The notes beneath the pieces are model-generated. The model ran no database searches. It was given only the letters and a program-made list of their open reading frames with translations, and was not told the DNA's origin. Made by a program: the position numbers and the translations under genes. A stretch of DNA of 64,000 nucleotides from CBFDBF01 sp050287725 (GTDB taxonomy: Bacteria; Pseudomonadota; Gammaproteobacteria; Chromatiales; Chromatiaceae), in the NCBI GenBank assembly GCA_050287725.1, contig JBNKCL010000091.1, positions 1-64,000 of the forward strand, given 5' to 3'. How positions within the stretch are numbered: the first letter of the stretch is position 1; each line of letters opens with the position of its first letter. Positions 41,950-50,868 of the stretch are shown here, in pieces.

Positions 41950-42795
41950 TTGAGCGCAAGGAACCGGTTGTTTTGGGCCGGTTACGAGAGAAAAGGTTTG
42001 AAATACGGTCGTTCCAAAACTTTGCTTGTGGCCATGACACTATTGATCGCCGCGGGGGATGGTATTGCTCAAACCCCGGCGGAGATCGCTCAGCAAGAAG
42101 CGGAAGAGGCCCTCAAACTCACCCCCAATCCTGAAAACGGGCGAGAGGTGTTCAAAGTATGCGCCATCTGCCATCTGCCGGAAGGGTGGGGGACACGGGA
42201 CGGCTATTACCCTCAGATTGCAGGTCAGCTTCAAAGCGTCATCATCAAGCAACTGGCCGATATCCGGGCGCGGAACCGGGATAATCCCACCATGCGGCCG
42301 TTTACCGCGCCGCGACTGCTGGGTGGGCCGCAGGAGATCGCCGATGTGGCCGCCTATATTTCGCAGCTTCCGATGAACCCGGAGAACGGCGTTGGTTCCG
42401 GTGATGACCTTGCGTTTGGAAAAAAACTGTTTCAGGATAATTGCGAAGATTGTCATGGAAAGAGCGGGGGTGGGAATGCGAAGAAGCATATTCCTTCCAT
42501 TCGCGGTCAGCACTTCGGTTATTTATCTCGACAGTTTGAATGGATTCGCTCCGGCCGCAGACGCAACGCTGATCAAGAGATGGAGAAACAAATCAACCGT
42601 TTTACCAAGCGTGAGGAGTATGCGGTTCTGGACTATGTGTCACGTCTGGGACCGCCGCCGAAAAAACGTGCTCCGGTCGGTTGGTTGAATCCGGATTTTC
42701 CGAACTATTCCCGCGACTACCCGCCCCCCATGGCGTGGGATCTCCCGTTGGCCCCGGGGGAGACCGCCCAGCCGAGAAAACCGGCGCAACAATAA
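41950..42795 (+). CDS. Dihaem cytochrome c
   Basis: 281 residues if started at the TTG at 41950; a TTG at 41998 would give 265 and both lack a good ribosome site. The hydrophobic region SKTLLVAMTLLIAAGDGIAQ is the signal peptide. Two haem c sites follow: CAICH (about residue 71) and CEDCH (about 167), each in a class I cytochrome c domain similar to cytochrome c4 or the FccA subunit. It should be periplasmic. Convergent with fccB, so it could accept electrons from sulfide oxidation (inference). Confidence 0.85.
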   Translation: MSARNRLFWAGYERKGLKYGRSKTLLVAMTLLIAAGDGIAQTPAEIAQQEAEEALKLTPNPENGREVFKVCAICHLPEGWGTRDGYYPQIAGQLQSVIIKQLADIRARNRDNPTMRPFTAPRLLGGPQEIADVAAYISQLPMNPENGVGSGDDLAFGKKLFQDNCEDCHGKSGGGNAKKHIPSIRGQHFGYLSRQFEWIRSGRRRNADQEMEKQINRFTKREEYAVLDYVSRLGPPPKKRAPVGWLNPDFPNYSRDYPPPMAWDLPLAPGETAQPRKPAQQ

Positions 42796-42837
42796 ATCGC
42801 AGGAAAAGAGTTCCGGTTACTGCCTGGCGTCGCAGGT

Positions 42838-44124
42838 TCAGTCAAAGATGTCGTGGGTGATGTTGTTGAACCAACTGTGGGCGTAGGCTACCTCCCGCCG
42901 CATATTCTCCCGATTTGACGGGTCCGTAAGCCCGCCTGAGACCTGATAGATTTTATTGCGGTCTTTTGTTAGCCGGTAAACGGCAGCTACTGAAAAGGCG
43001 TAGTCACGGCCGGCAATGGAGTAGCAGGTATTTGCATAGGACGGGATGCCCGGCTCCCGGCCGTTCAGCAGAGCCGCCACAGCGGCGGCGCACACTTTGC
43101 CCTCCACATTGGCGGAATAGCCGGACTTCGGCAGCCCGTTGGCGTCACTGGCGTCACCGATGACATGGATGCCGGGGTGGAGCTTCGATTCAAAAGTGCC
43201 GAGATCCACGGGACACCAACCCTGGTCGTCGGTGAGGCCGGCGGCAAACGCGATCTTGCCGGCTTTTTGGGCCGGAATGAGATTCAGGACATCGGCCTTT
43301 ACGGAATCGCCGAACTGGGTGGTCACCGTTTTGCTGGCGGGGTCCACCGCGACCACACCGGCCTCTTCCGGTTCGCCATGCCACTCGATCATGGCATGTT
43401 CCGTTTGATAACCGTATAGCGCCTCCCAGGCGCCTACGAACAGTCCCATTTTCGAAAAATTAGGCTTGGGATCGAGGATGATCACCTTGGAGCGCGGTTT
43501 TCGCTGTTGCAGATACATGGCGACCTGACTGGCGCGTTCGTAGGGTCCGGGCGGGCAGCGAAACGGGTAGGCGGGCGGTGCGATCACCACGGTGCCCCCG
43601 TCCGGCATCGCTTCCAGTTGCTTGCGCAGGGTGACGGTTTGGGTACCGGCCTTCCAGGCATGGGGGATGGTTTCCGCCACCTGTGCGTCATAACCTTCGA
43701 TGGTGTCCCATCTGAAATCGATACCCGGGGCAACGATACAGCGATCGAATGGGAAGCGGTTCCCGCCGGCGGTGACGACCTGCCGGCTCTCCGGATCGAT
43801 GGAGGTGGCGGTGTCAAACACCACATTGACGCCATGCTTTCCCAACCCGGAGTAGCCGAACCGGATCTGATCGATGTTGCGTTCCCCGCTCAGGACCTCA
43901 TTACTCATGTAACAGGTGTAATAGTCCCGGTTGCTTTCGATCAGAGTGACTTCGATGGTGGGATCCATCAGGCGCAGGTACTTGGCCGTGGTTGCACCGC
44001 CGGTGCCGCCGCCGACCACCACTACTTTTTTGCTGGCGCCCAGTGCGAGATAGGGGCTGCCGGCCAGTCCGATCATGGTGGCGGCGCCGGCCGTCCGAAT
44101 AAATCCTCTGCGGCTGATGTTCAT
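42838..44124 (-). CDS. fccB: Flavocytochrome c sulfide dehydrogenase, flavoprotein subunit
   Basis: 428 residues. A Tat signal opens the protein (SRRGFIRTAGAATMIGLAG). The FAD-binding GxGxxG loop is VVVVGGGTGGATTAKYLRLM, and the redox-active cysteines are typical of FCSD (YYTCYMSNEVLSGERNIDQI and PAYPFRCPPGPYERASQVAM). The C-terminal FCSD domain follows. It oxidises sulfide in the periplasm and passes electrons to the haems of FccA. It follows fccA by 20 bases. Confidence 0.96.
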   Translation of the reverse strand: MNISRRGFIRTAGAATMIGLAGSPYLALGASKKVVVVGGGTGGATTAKYLRLMDPTIEVTLIESNRDYYTCYMSNEVLSGERNIDQIRFGYSGLGKHGVNVVFDTATSIDPESRQVVTAGGNRFPFDRCIVAPGIDFRWDTIEGYDAQVAETIPHAWKAGTQTVTLRKQLEAMPDGGTVVIAPPAYPFRCPPGPYERASQVAMYLQQRKPRSKVIILDPKPNFSKMGLFVGAWEALYGYQTEHAMIEWHGEPEEAGVVAVDPASKTVTTQFGDSVKADVLNLIPAQKAGKIAFAAGLTDDQGWCPVDLGTFESKLHPGIHVIGDASDANGLPKSGYSANVEGKVCAAAVAALLNGREPGIPSYANTCYSIAGRDYAFSVAAVYRLTKDRNKIYQVSGGLTDPSNRENMRREVAYAHSWFNNITHDIFD

Positions 44125-44144
44125 GCGGATTCTCTCTCTTTATC

Positions 44145-44765
44145 TCATTGCTGCTGGCTGGCGTAGTAGTCGAGCAACGCCTCGATACCGGCACTCCCTT
44201 CCCGGGTGTGCACCGTTTCCAGCCGTTTTTTCATCTTTCTGCCGGCTAATCGGTCGCCGTGGACAAAATCGGTAAGCGCCCATTCCAGATAGGTGCGCCA
44301 TTGACCGGCCAGGATGCCGGAGTCATCCTCGGTAGAGCTGCCGTTTTCGCCATGACACTTTTGGCAGTACTTTTCGTGGAGTTTGGCGCCTTTAGCCGCC
44401 TGATCCGGGTTGGAAGTCTGTTTGGCTTTGATGAAGGGCTTGGCCGCAAAGTAGTCCGCAAGCTGGATGATCTCCTTTTCGCTATAACCTTTGGCGATCC
44501 GGTCCATGACAGTAGCGGGGATATCGCCGCTCGCATACCCTTTCATGATATCGATCAAATAGTCTTTGGAGAGACCGGAGATGGTAGGGATGGCGGGGCC
44601 GTTGCTGGCGCCGTTGCTGCCGTGACAACCGGCGCAGGTATTGGCCAGCATTTCGGAATCGGCGCCGGCCAATAGCTCGGGGGGGCGTGTCTCCTTATTT
44701 TCCGCCGCACTCACGTTGGCAACGGCGGTTACCAGGACGACGATCAGTGCCAACAGATATCTCAT
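44145..44765 (-). CDS. fccA: Flavocytochrome c sulfide dehydrogenase, dihaem subunit
   Basis: 206 residues from the ATG at 44765, with CAGGAGAA upstream. The signal peptide is MRYLLALIVVLVTAVANVSA. Two haem sites, CAGCH and CQKCH, are each in a cytochrome c4-like domain, as in known FccA. It takes electrons from FccB and should pass them to periplasmic carriers. Cotranscribed with fccB. Confidence 0.94.
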   Translation of the reverse strand: MRYLLALIVVLVTAVANVSAAENKETRPPELLAGADSEMLANTCAGCHGSNGASNGPAIPTISGLSKDYLIDIMKGYASGDIPATVMDRIAKGYSEKEIIQLADYFAAKPFIKAKQTSNPDQAAKGAKLHEKYCQKCHGENGSSTEDDSGILAGQWRTYLEWALTDFVHGDRLAGRKMKKRLETVHTREGSAGIEALLDYYASQQQ

Positions 44766-44925
44766 GTTGCTGCGTTCTCCTGCTGTATACATTCAGGTAC
44801 TGAGACGGCCGGTTCCTGCGCGGTCTCGGTATTGTGGATATGGTGTTCGACCACACTGTGTCTGAGACGTTCGATTGCGAAATATGCGACCTGCGTTTGG
44901 GTATTGAGGGACCTTGGGTGGCCGG

Positions 44926-45867
44926 TCAGGGCGTCTGCGACAACAGTTTCTGAATCTGGCTGTTATTGCCGGCACGGGCGAGATCGGTTGCTGTGCGGCC
45001 CTGCTGATCCCGTAGTGTCGTATCCGCAGCGTTTTCCAACAGGAGTGCAACGGTAGGTTCCGATCCGGCCGCTACCGCTTCCATCAGGGCGGTACGTCCG
45101 GCGTCGTCCTGTTTGTTGATGTCGGCGCCCGCCGCGAGCAGCAGCTTGACGATCTCCGGGTGCTCCGCCTGTGCGGCAATAATCAGGGCAGTGGCGCCAT
45201 CTGACGCAACCGCATCGACAGACGCCCCGTTGTTTAGAAGCACGCCGGCTACATCGACGAACCCTTTGTCAGCGGCGACGTGTAGCGGTGTCTGACCGGT
45301 ATCGTTACGGGCATTGATATCGCTGCCGTTTTTTGCCAGCAGCTCGACGGTGCCGGCATGGTTGTTTTCCACAGCATGCATGAGGGCCGTCTTACCCTTC
45401 TTGTCACTTCCTTTCGGGTCGGCACCCTTGTACAGAAGTTGCTCCACCATGTCGGTGAGGCCGTATTTCGCGGCAATCGAAAGCGCGTCCCACCCGGAAC
45501 GGGTGCGCGCGTGGAGATCGGCTCCCCGTTCCAGCAGCATCGCAGAAATCGCGGTATGCCCGTTTTCAGCTGCAAAGGTGAGGGGGGTGCAACCGGCTTT
45601 TGCCTTGGCTCGAACGTCGGCGCCGCGCGATAACAACAGCACTACCGTATCCAGGTTGTCGTGCTCGATCGCCATCATGAGGGCAGTGACCCCGAGCTCA
45701 TTGGCGGAATTGACGTCCGCGCCCTTGTCCAACAATTGCGTGATCGCCTGGTTGTCGCCGATAGATGCCGCCAGGCGCATCTCGCGGTCCAGTTCTTCAT
45801 CGCCCAGGGCCGAGGCGGAGAACAGTATGAAAATGAGCGTCAGCAGAAAGTGTAATTGGGGCTTCAT
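44926..45867 (-). CDS. Exported ankyrin-repeat protein next to fcc
   Basis: 313 residues from the ATG at 45867. Signal peptide MKPQLHFLLTLIFILFSASA, then eight or more ankyrin repeats (for example ELGVTALMMAIEHDNLDTVV and KAGCTPLTFAAENGHTAISA) to the C-terminus. No lipobox; probably soluble periplasmic. It begins 4 bases after the NapC-like stop, so these are cotranscribed, and fccA follows after 160 bases. Its role is unknown; it might scaffold the cytochromes (inference). Confidence 0.86.
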   Translation of the reverse strand: MKPQLHFLLTLIFILFSASALGDEELDREMRLAASIGDNQAITQLLDKGADVNSANELGVTALMMAIEHDNLDTVVLLLSRGADVRAKAKAGCTPLTFAAENGHTAISAMLLERGADLHARTRSGWDALSIAAKYGLTDMVEQLLYKGADPKGSDKKGKTALMHAVENNHAGTVELLAKNGSDINARNDTGQTPLHVAADKGFVDVAGVLLNNGASVDAVASDGATALIIAAQAEHPEIVKLLLAAGADINKQDDAGRTALMEAVAAGSEPTVALLLENAADTTLRDQQGRTATDLARAGNNSQIQKLLSQTP

Positions 45868-45871
45868 GAGA

Positions 45872-46471
45872 TTACTGATTTGCTGTCGCACCTGGATCGG
45901 TGTTATCCGCCTGATCTGTTTCATCGGTCTGGTTCGATGCATCTACGGTATCCGGTTCATCGGGTTCTTCGTGAGCGATTCCTTTGTGGCAGTCGATGCA
46001 GGTCTTGCCTTCATCCGGTGCGCGGCCGTGACGGTTCCGGGCGCTGCGGCTTTGGGCGCTCAGGTCCATCTGTGAGAAGTCGTGGCAGGTGCGGCACTCC
46101 CTGGAGTCGGTGCTTTTCATCCGATCCCAGACCCTGTTCGCCATATTCCAGCGCTCCTGATAAAACTTTTCCGGCGTATCGATGGTGCCTGCGAGCTCGT
46201 GAAATACGTCTTTCGCCGCCACCACTTTGGCGATCATCTTGGGAATAAAATCCTTGGGAACGTGACAATCGGAGCAGACGGCCCGTACCCCGGAAGCGTT
46301 CTTGTAGTGGACCGACTCCTTATACTCGTTCACATTGATCTGCATGGAGTGACAGGAGGAACAGAACTCCAGGGTATTGGTCTGGCTGATTCCGATGCTG
46401 AACAGGCCGGTAAAGGCGATTCCGGCCACGAACACCAGAAACATAACGATGATGGTTTTCTTGAGTCCCAC
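45872..46471 (-). CDS. NapC/NirT-type tetrahaem cytochrome c
   Basis: 199 residues from the GTG at 46471, preceded by AGGGGAT at 8 bases. The N-terminal span IIVMFLVFVAGIAFTGLF anchors it. Four haem sites are visible: CSSCH, CSDCH, CRTCH and CIDCH, with the NapC-type NTLEFCSSCHSMQINVNEY start. The C-terminal tail (about residues 175-199) is Asp/Thr-rich. NapC/NirT proteins move electrons between quinols and periplasmic partners. Beside fccAB it may couple sulfide oxidation to the quinone pool, in either direction (inference). Confidence 0.92.
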   Translation of the reverse strand: MGLKKTIIVMFLVFVAGIAFTGLFSIGISQTNTLEFCSSCHSMQINVNEYKESVHYKNASGVRAVCSDCHVPKDFIPKMIAKVVAAKDVFHELAGTIDTPEKFYQERWNMANRVWDRMKSTDSRECRTCHDFSQMDLSAQSRSARNRHGRAPDEGKTCIDCHKGIAHEEPDEPDTVDASNQTDETDQADNTDPGATANQ

Positions 46472-46965
46472 GTTGATGCATCCCCTCTTGGCCGGACATT
46501 TCGCCGGCATATTATTGTCGCTTACGGCTGTGCTTGGCGGGACTGCATGGCGAAGCGATCTTTAATTGTTAGGTGTCGAATGGGCGGAGCGGCGGACTGG
46601 GTCGTTTCGCTCGGCCGCCATTCCCGCTCCCAGCGGAAGCCGTAAGTGTATTTATGAAAGAAGATGTTACGAGATGATGCCGCAGGATGTAAAGGTGGGG
46701 CGCAAGGCCCGGGAGATTCGGAATATTATGAAAAACTGGAATACACTGTTGGGGCGATTTCCCTGCAACGGGAGTGGTTGTGACAGGCGAAGCTTATTGA
46801 TTTGTAGATGTTTTTTTGCTTTTTTATGGGTTGTCGGGGAATATGTTCTTAAACCGGGCCAAGGCGGATGTTTTATTCATACCTTATGCCTTGCAGAGGA
46901 AATGCCGGGGTTGACACTCCCCGGAGAGTTTCGGATTTGTCGGAACCCAACAGGATGATGCATAT
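46472..46965. other. Divergent region between the NapC-like and hemerythrin genes
   Basis: 494 bases with no convincing gene. An open frame on the plus strand reads as a random cysteine-rich peptide. AT-rich blocks occur at about 46640-46670 and 46795-46835. A partial FNR-type half site (TTGAT at about 46797) has a poor second half. Promoters for both flanking genes must lie here; I cannot place them with confidence. Confidence 0.4.
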
Positions 46966-47412
46966 ATGGCGAGTATTGCGGATACCATGACGAACGACCA
47001 TCGGCGTTGCGACACGATTTTCGCCGATGCGGAGTCCTCCGTCTCTGATTCGGAGTGGGAGGAGGGGGCGGTCCGGTTCCAGCGGTTTCTCCAGGCGATG
47101 GAGCACCATTTTTCCATGGAGGAAAAGGTATTGTTCCCGGCTTTTGAGGAACGCACCGGGCAGGTTTCCGGACCCACATCGGTGATGCGAATGGAGCACT
47201 ATCAGATGCGACAGCTCTTGTCCGAGATGAAGCAGGCGCTGGAGAAGCGGGATCGCGACGGTTATCTGGGGCTTGCCGAAACCCTGATGATCATCATGCA
47301 ACAGCACAATATGAAAGAAGAGCAGATGCTGTACCGCATGGCGGATCAGGTACTGGGGACGGATGTCCCGCTGATACTGCGGAAACTGGAAGCGTTGAAG
47401 CCGGTCGGGTGA
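46966..47412 (+). CDS. Hemerythrin HHE-domain protein
   Basis: 148 residues, a four-helix bundle. His and Glu residues for a di-iron site are present (TNDHRRCDTIFADAE, AMEHHFSMEEKVLFPAFEER, MEHYQMRQLL and QQHNMKEEQMLYRMADQVLG). HHE proteins bind oxygen or nitric oxide or store iron. It overlaps the DUF2249 gene by GTGA and is followed by an NnrS-like protein, a grouping seen around nitric oxide and nitrogen-oxide metabolism. Ribosome site weak. Confidence 0.88.
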   Translation: MASIADTMTNDHRRCDTIFADAESSVSDSEWEEGAVRFQRFLQAMEHHFSMEEKVLFPAFEERTGQVSGPTSVMRMEHYQMRQLLSEMKQALEKRDRDGYLGLAETLMIIMQQHNMKEEQMLYRMADQVLGTDVPLILRKLEALKPVG

Positions 47413-47702
47413 TACGAAGTCCGAATAATGCGGAATCCATGAAACACTCCATTGATGTCAGTATGTTGGAGCCCTGCGAGCCCCTGGAGCGCACCCTGGC
47501 GGCTTTGCGGGAGTTGCAGCCCGGCGACTATCTGCATGTAATTCATCGGCGGGAACCGATGTTGCTTTACCCCCTGTTGGAGCAGGGCGGTTTCAGTTGG
47601 CGCACCCGGCCGGGCGGGCCGGCGGGATACGAGGTTTTCATTTGGCGCCGGGGCGATGATGTGGCGGGGCAGCCGGCGCTGCAAGACGCCGAAACCCGGT
47701 AG
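47409..47702 (+). CDS. DUF2249 protein
   Basis: 97 residues from the GTG overlapping the hemerythrin stop; an ATG at 47439 would give 87. The DUF2249 core reads IDVSMLEPCEPLERTLAALR, then LQPGDYLHVIHRREPMLLYP. DUF2249 domains resemble TusA/SirA in fold and are often found beside hemerythrins in denitrifiers. Specific function unknown. It ends immediately before the next ATG. Confidence 0.86.
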   Translation: MIRSPNNAESMKHSIDVSMLEPCEPLERTLAALRELQPGDYLHVIHRREPMLLYPLLEQGGFSWRTRPGGPAGYEVFIWRRGDDVAGQPALQDAETR

Positions 47703-49076
47703 ATGACTCCGAGCGTCGCCAACCTGAGCCTGGAACAGGCGCCGCCTATCTCTGTTCCGTTTCGCTTCTTTCTGAGCGCGCCGTTGTTTCTCCTGGCTGC
47801 GGCGCTGCTGTTGTGCTGGTTTGGTCCCGACGCCCTGGCCTCGCGTTGGTCTTACCAGACGTTGGCATTGACCCATCTTTTTACCCTGGGCGTGCTGACC
47901 TCCGTGATGTTCGGCGCCCTGTTTCAAATGCTGCCGGTGTTGGCGGGTTCCCCGGTACCCCGTGTGACGCTGATCGCTTCCTGGGTACATCTTCTGTTGA
48001 CCGTCGGAACTGTGGGGTTGGTGGCGTCCTTTTTGCTCGGATCGGCCTTCGGCCTGACGGTGGCGGGTGCGGTTCTGGGCTTGGCGATCGTGGTGTTCGT
48101 TTCCGCGATAGCGCTGGCGTTGTGGCGGGTCGAGGTAGCGAACGTAACCATTACCGCCATGTGGCTGGCGGTTATCGCATTGGGGATCACGGCGGCGCTC
48201 GGACTGCATCTGGTGGTGGGGATGAGCGGGTTGGCGCCGCTGGTTCGGCCGTTTTTCTATACCAATCTTCATCTGGCATGGGGGCTGTTGGGATGGGTGG
48301 CCTTGTTGTTGATGGGCGTGGCCTATCAGGTGGTTCCCATGTTCCAGGTGACGCCCGAATATCCTGTCTGGATACGGCAGCGAATGGTTCCGGTCCTGTT
48401 TGCGGGCCTGATCGTCTGGGGCTTGCTTGCGGGCGCCGCCGCCTATGGGCGGCTTCCCTCGGGGGCAGCCACGGGCTGGATGGGGCTGCTGGTGGTCGGG
48501 TACCTGCTGTTTGCCGGGGTCACGCTGCGACTGCAACGACAGCGTCGGCGGAGGGTATCCGACGTGACGGTGCTGTTTTGGCGCACCGGGCTGATTGCCG
48601 TCGGGGTGTGCGGTCTGCTGTGGGTGCTGGGTCGTTTCTTACCGGGGTGGGATGCCCGCTTGGAGCCGGATTTGCTCTTAGGGGTCGGTTTGTTACTGGG
48701 CACGGCCGTCTCGCTGGTGAACGGCATGTTGTACAAGATTGTTCCGTTCCTTTCCTGGTTCCATCTGCAGAATCGGCAACTGGCGTCGGGCTGTTTGAGT
48801 GTGCGGGTTCCCAATATGAAGGAACTGCTTTCCGACCGCGCGGCGAAACGGCAGTATTGGGTACATCTGGCGGCTATCGGTTGTTGCGCCGGAGCCGCAT
48901 TGGTTCCCGACTGGCTGGCGCGTCCCGCGGGTCTGCTGTTGGGGATTTCCGCCCTGCTGTTGGGAAAAAACCTGTTTTCGGTGGTGACGATCTACCGGCG
49001 CACGAACCGGGAGTTGCTGGCGGCTTCCCCCGTGAGCGGAACGACTCCCGGCGGGGATATCGCCCCCGCCCCCTGA
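47703..49076 (+). CDS. NnrS-like multi-spanning membrane protein
   Basis: 457 residues with about 12 membrane spans. Conserved His residues lie in or near spans (ALTHLFTLGVLTSVMFGALF, then NLHLAWGLLGWVALLLMGVA), and there is a VAYQVVPMFQVTPEYPVW segment and a GMLYKIVPFLSWFHLQNRQL loop. This is the pattern of NnrS-like or haem-copper-related proteins found beside hemerythrin and DUF2249 genes. NnrS has been linked to relief of nitric oxide stress; haem binding is likely here. ATG follows the DUF2249 stop with no gap. Confidence 0.72.
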   Translation: MTPSVANLSLEQAPPISVPFRFFLSAPLFLLAAALLLCWFGPDALASRWSYQTLALTHLFTLGVLTSVMFGALFQMLPVLAGSPVPRVTLIASWVHLLLTVGTVGLVASFLLGSAFGLTVAGAVLGLAIVVFVSAIALALWRVEVANVTITAMWLAVIALGITAALGLHLVVGMSGLAPLVRPFFYTNLHLAWGLLGWVALLLMGVAYQVVPMFQVTPEYPVWIRQRMVPVLFAGLIVWGLLAGAAAYGRLPSGAATGWMGLLVVGYLLFAGVTLRLQRQRRRRVSDVTVLFWRTGLIAVGVCGLLWVLGRFLPGWDARLEPDLLLGVGLLLGTAVSLVNGMLYKIVPFLSWFHLQNRQLASGCLSVRVPNMKELLSDRAAKRQYWVHLAAIGCCAGAALVPDWLARPAGLLLGISALLLGKNLFSVVTIYRRTNRELLAASPVSGTTPGGDIAPAP

Positions 49077-50153
49077 TCAGGCATTTCCCTTGTTCTTCAT
49101 GCCGATTGCATGCTCTTTGGCAAAATCGAGCATCCGGCGAATGGGGACGACCGCCTTCCGGCACAGTTCCGGGTCGATTTGAATCTCATTCGATCCGGTT
49201 TCCAACACAGCCGCCAGGTTCTGCAGCGAGTTCATGGCCATCCAGGGGCAGTGGGCGCAACTGACACAGGTGGCTCCTTCGCCCATGGTGGGTGCCTCTA
49301 TGAGGGTCTTATCGGGTGCCGACTGCTGCATCTTGTAGAAGATGCCGGCGTCGGTGGCCACGATAAACTCCCTATTTTTCATCGAACTCACCGCGTTGAT
49401 CAGCGCGGTGGTGGAGCCTACCACGTCGGCCTGGGAGATGACGTTGTCCGGTGATTCCGGGTGAACCAGAACCGCGGCGTCGGGATGCAGGCGGCGGAGC
49501 CGCTCCAGCGCCACCGACTTGAACTCCTCATGCACCACGCAGGAGCCCGGCCAGAGGAGCATCTCGGCCCCGGTCACCTTCTGGATATAGTGTCCGAGAT
49601 GTTTGTCCGGGGCCCATAGGATCTTCTCCCCTTTCTCGGCCAGGTGCCGCACGATGGGGAGGGCGATGCCGGAGGTGACCACCCAGTCGGAGCGAGCCTT
49701 CACTGCGGCGCTGGTATTGGCGTAGACCACCACCGTATGGTCGGGGTGGGCGTCGCAGAATTCCCCGAACTCCTTTGCGGGACAGGCCTCGTCCAGAGAG
49801 CAGGTGGCGTTGAGATCCGGCATCAGGATACGTTTCTCCGGATTCAGGATCTTGGCGGTCTCCCCCATAAAGCGTACACCGCAGACCACCAGGGTGGAGG
49901 CTTGCTGTTCCGATCCGAAGCGGGCCATTTCCAGGGAGTCCGCCACGCAGCCGCCCGTCTCTTCGGCCAACTCCTGGAGCTCGCTGCTGGTGTAGTAGTG
50001 TGCCACCAGTACGGCGCTGCGTTCCTTCAGGAACCGTTTGATCCGTTGCTTGAGTTCCGCTTTTTCATCTGCGGTCAGTTCCGGCCACTCGGGATGGGGC
50101 GGAACCTCGATCGGTCGCAGTTCGATTTCTTCGGCTGTGATGTTTTTGCTCAT
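49077..50153 (-). CDS. nadA: Quinolinate synthase A
   Basis: 358 residues, normal length. It condenses iminoaspartate with dihydroxyacetone phosphate to quinolinate for NAD synthesis. Cys-rich motifs for the 4Fe-4S cluster are visible (MPDLNATCSLDEACPAKEFG and CVSCAHCPWMAMN), as is HYYTSSELQELAEETGG, the early substrate loop. Its stop abuts that of the converging NnrS-like gene with no bases between. It is 19 bases after nrtR, with which it is cotranscribed. Confidence 0.96.
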   Translation of the reverse strand: MSKNITAEEIELRPIEVPPHPEWPELTADEKAELKQRIKRFLKERSAVLVAHYYTSSELQELAEETGGCVADSLEMARFGSEQQASTLVVCGVRFMGETAKILNPEKRILMPDLNATCSLDEACPAKEFGEFCDAHPDHTVVVYANTSAAVKARSDWVVTSGIALPIVRHLAEKGEKILWAPDKHLGHYIQKVTGAEMLLWPGSCVVHEEFKSVALERLRRLHPDAAVLVHPESPDNVISQADVVGSTTALINAVSSMKNREFIVATDAGIFYKMQQSAPDKTLIEAPTMGEGATCVSCAHCPWMAMNSLQNLAAVLETGSNEIQIDPELCRKAVVPIRRMLDFAKEHAIGMKNKGNA

Positions 50154-50172
50154 TGCGGTTCTCTTCTGCTGG

Positions 50173-50847
50173 TTACCTGATGATATCTACACGATCCGGA
50201 TGCCGGAGTCGGTATATTTGCGCCGGACGATGGGAGCCGGTGCGGCGCCGTTCTCCGGTCTCCTCGATCTGCTCTAACGCCAAAATCGATTTGCGGAAAT
50301 TCCGTTTGTCCAGTTTCTCACCCCGCAGGATCTCGTATACGGCCTGCAATTCGCTCAACGTAAAACTTTTCGGCAGAAACTGAAAGGCGATGGTGGAGTA
50401 GTTGAGTTTGGAAATCAGCCGGCGGTGGGCGAGTTGGATAATCTCCTGGTGGTCGAATGCCAGCGGAGGGAGCCTGTGTAACGGGAGCCAGGCGAGTTCC
50501 GCGGCATCGTCACCGGCCTGCGGTTCGGGGGAATCGGGGGAGACCAGGGCGAAGTAAGCGACACTGATTACCCGTTCCCGCGGATCCCGGTCGGGACGTC
50601 CGAAGGTGTACAGTTGTTCCAGATAGAGGTCACGAAGTCCGGTTTCCTCCCCCAACTCTCGTTTGGCGCAGACCTCGATATTCTCCCCGATTTCGAGAAA
50701 TCCTCCCGGCAGAGCCCACATTCCGCGGTAGGGGTCGTTGCGGCGCCGGATCAACAGCAGCCGAAGTTCCTGTTCCCGGATCGCAAAGACCACGATATCG
50801 GTCGTTACCGCCGGGTGGGGATGTGAGTAGCAGTACGGAGCGGGCAT
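50173..50847 (-). CDS. nrtR: NrtR-type NAD regulator with a Nudix domain
   Basis: 224 residues from the ATG at 50847. The N-terminal Nudix domain has an intact box: GGFLEIGENIEVCAKRELGE leading into ETGL, that is G-x5-E-x7-REL-x-EE-x-G-L. A C-terminal winged-helix DNA-binding domain follows (QFLPKSFTLSELQAVYEILR, then GEKLDKRNFRKSILALEQIE). NrtR proteins repress NAD genes and are released by ADP-ribose. The intact box suggests it may also hydrolyse it. It is followed by nadA, and a 17-base palindrome lies just upstream. Confidence 0.9.
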   Translation of the reverse strand: MPAPYCYSHPHPAVTTDIVVFAIREQELRLLLIRRRNDPYRGMWALPGGFLEIGENIEVCAKRELGEETGLRDLYLEQLYTFGRPDRDPRERVISVAYFALVSPDSPEPQAGDDAAELAWLPLHRLPPLAFDHQEIIQLAHRRLISKLNYSTIAFQFLPKSFTLSELQAVYEILRGEKLDKRNFRKSILALEQIEETGERRRTGSHRPAQIYRLRHPDRVDIIR

Positions 50848-50868
50848 GGAACCACTCAAAAATTAGAA

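Noticed and set aside
46797..46811. FNR/NnrR-type box (TTGAT-N4-) upstream of the hemerythrin gene
   Set aside because: The second half does not match ATCAA and the distance to the gene is large (about 155 bases).
46566..46958. Possible small protein upstream of hemerythrin
   Set aside because: Random-looking composition, poor start, no homology pattern; more likely a promoter region.
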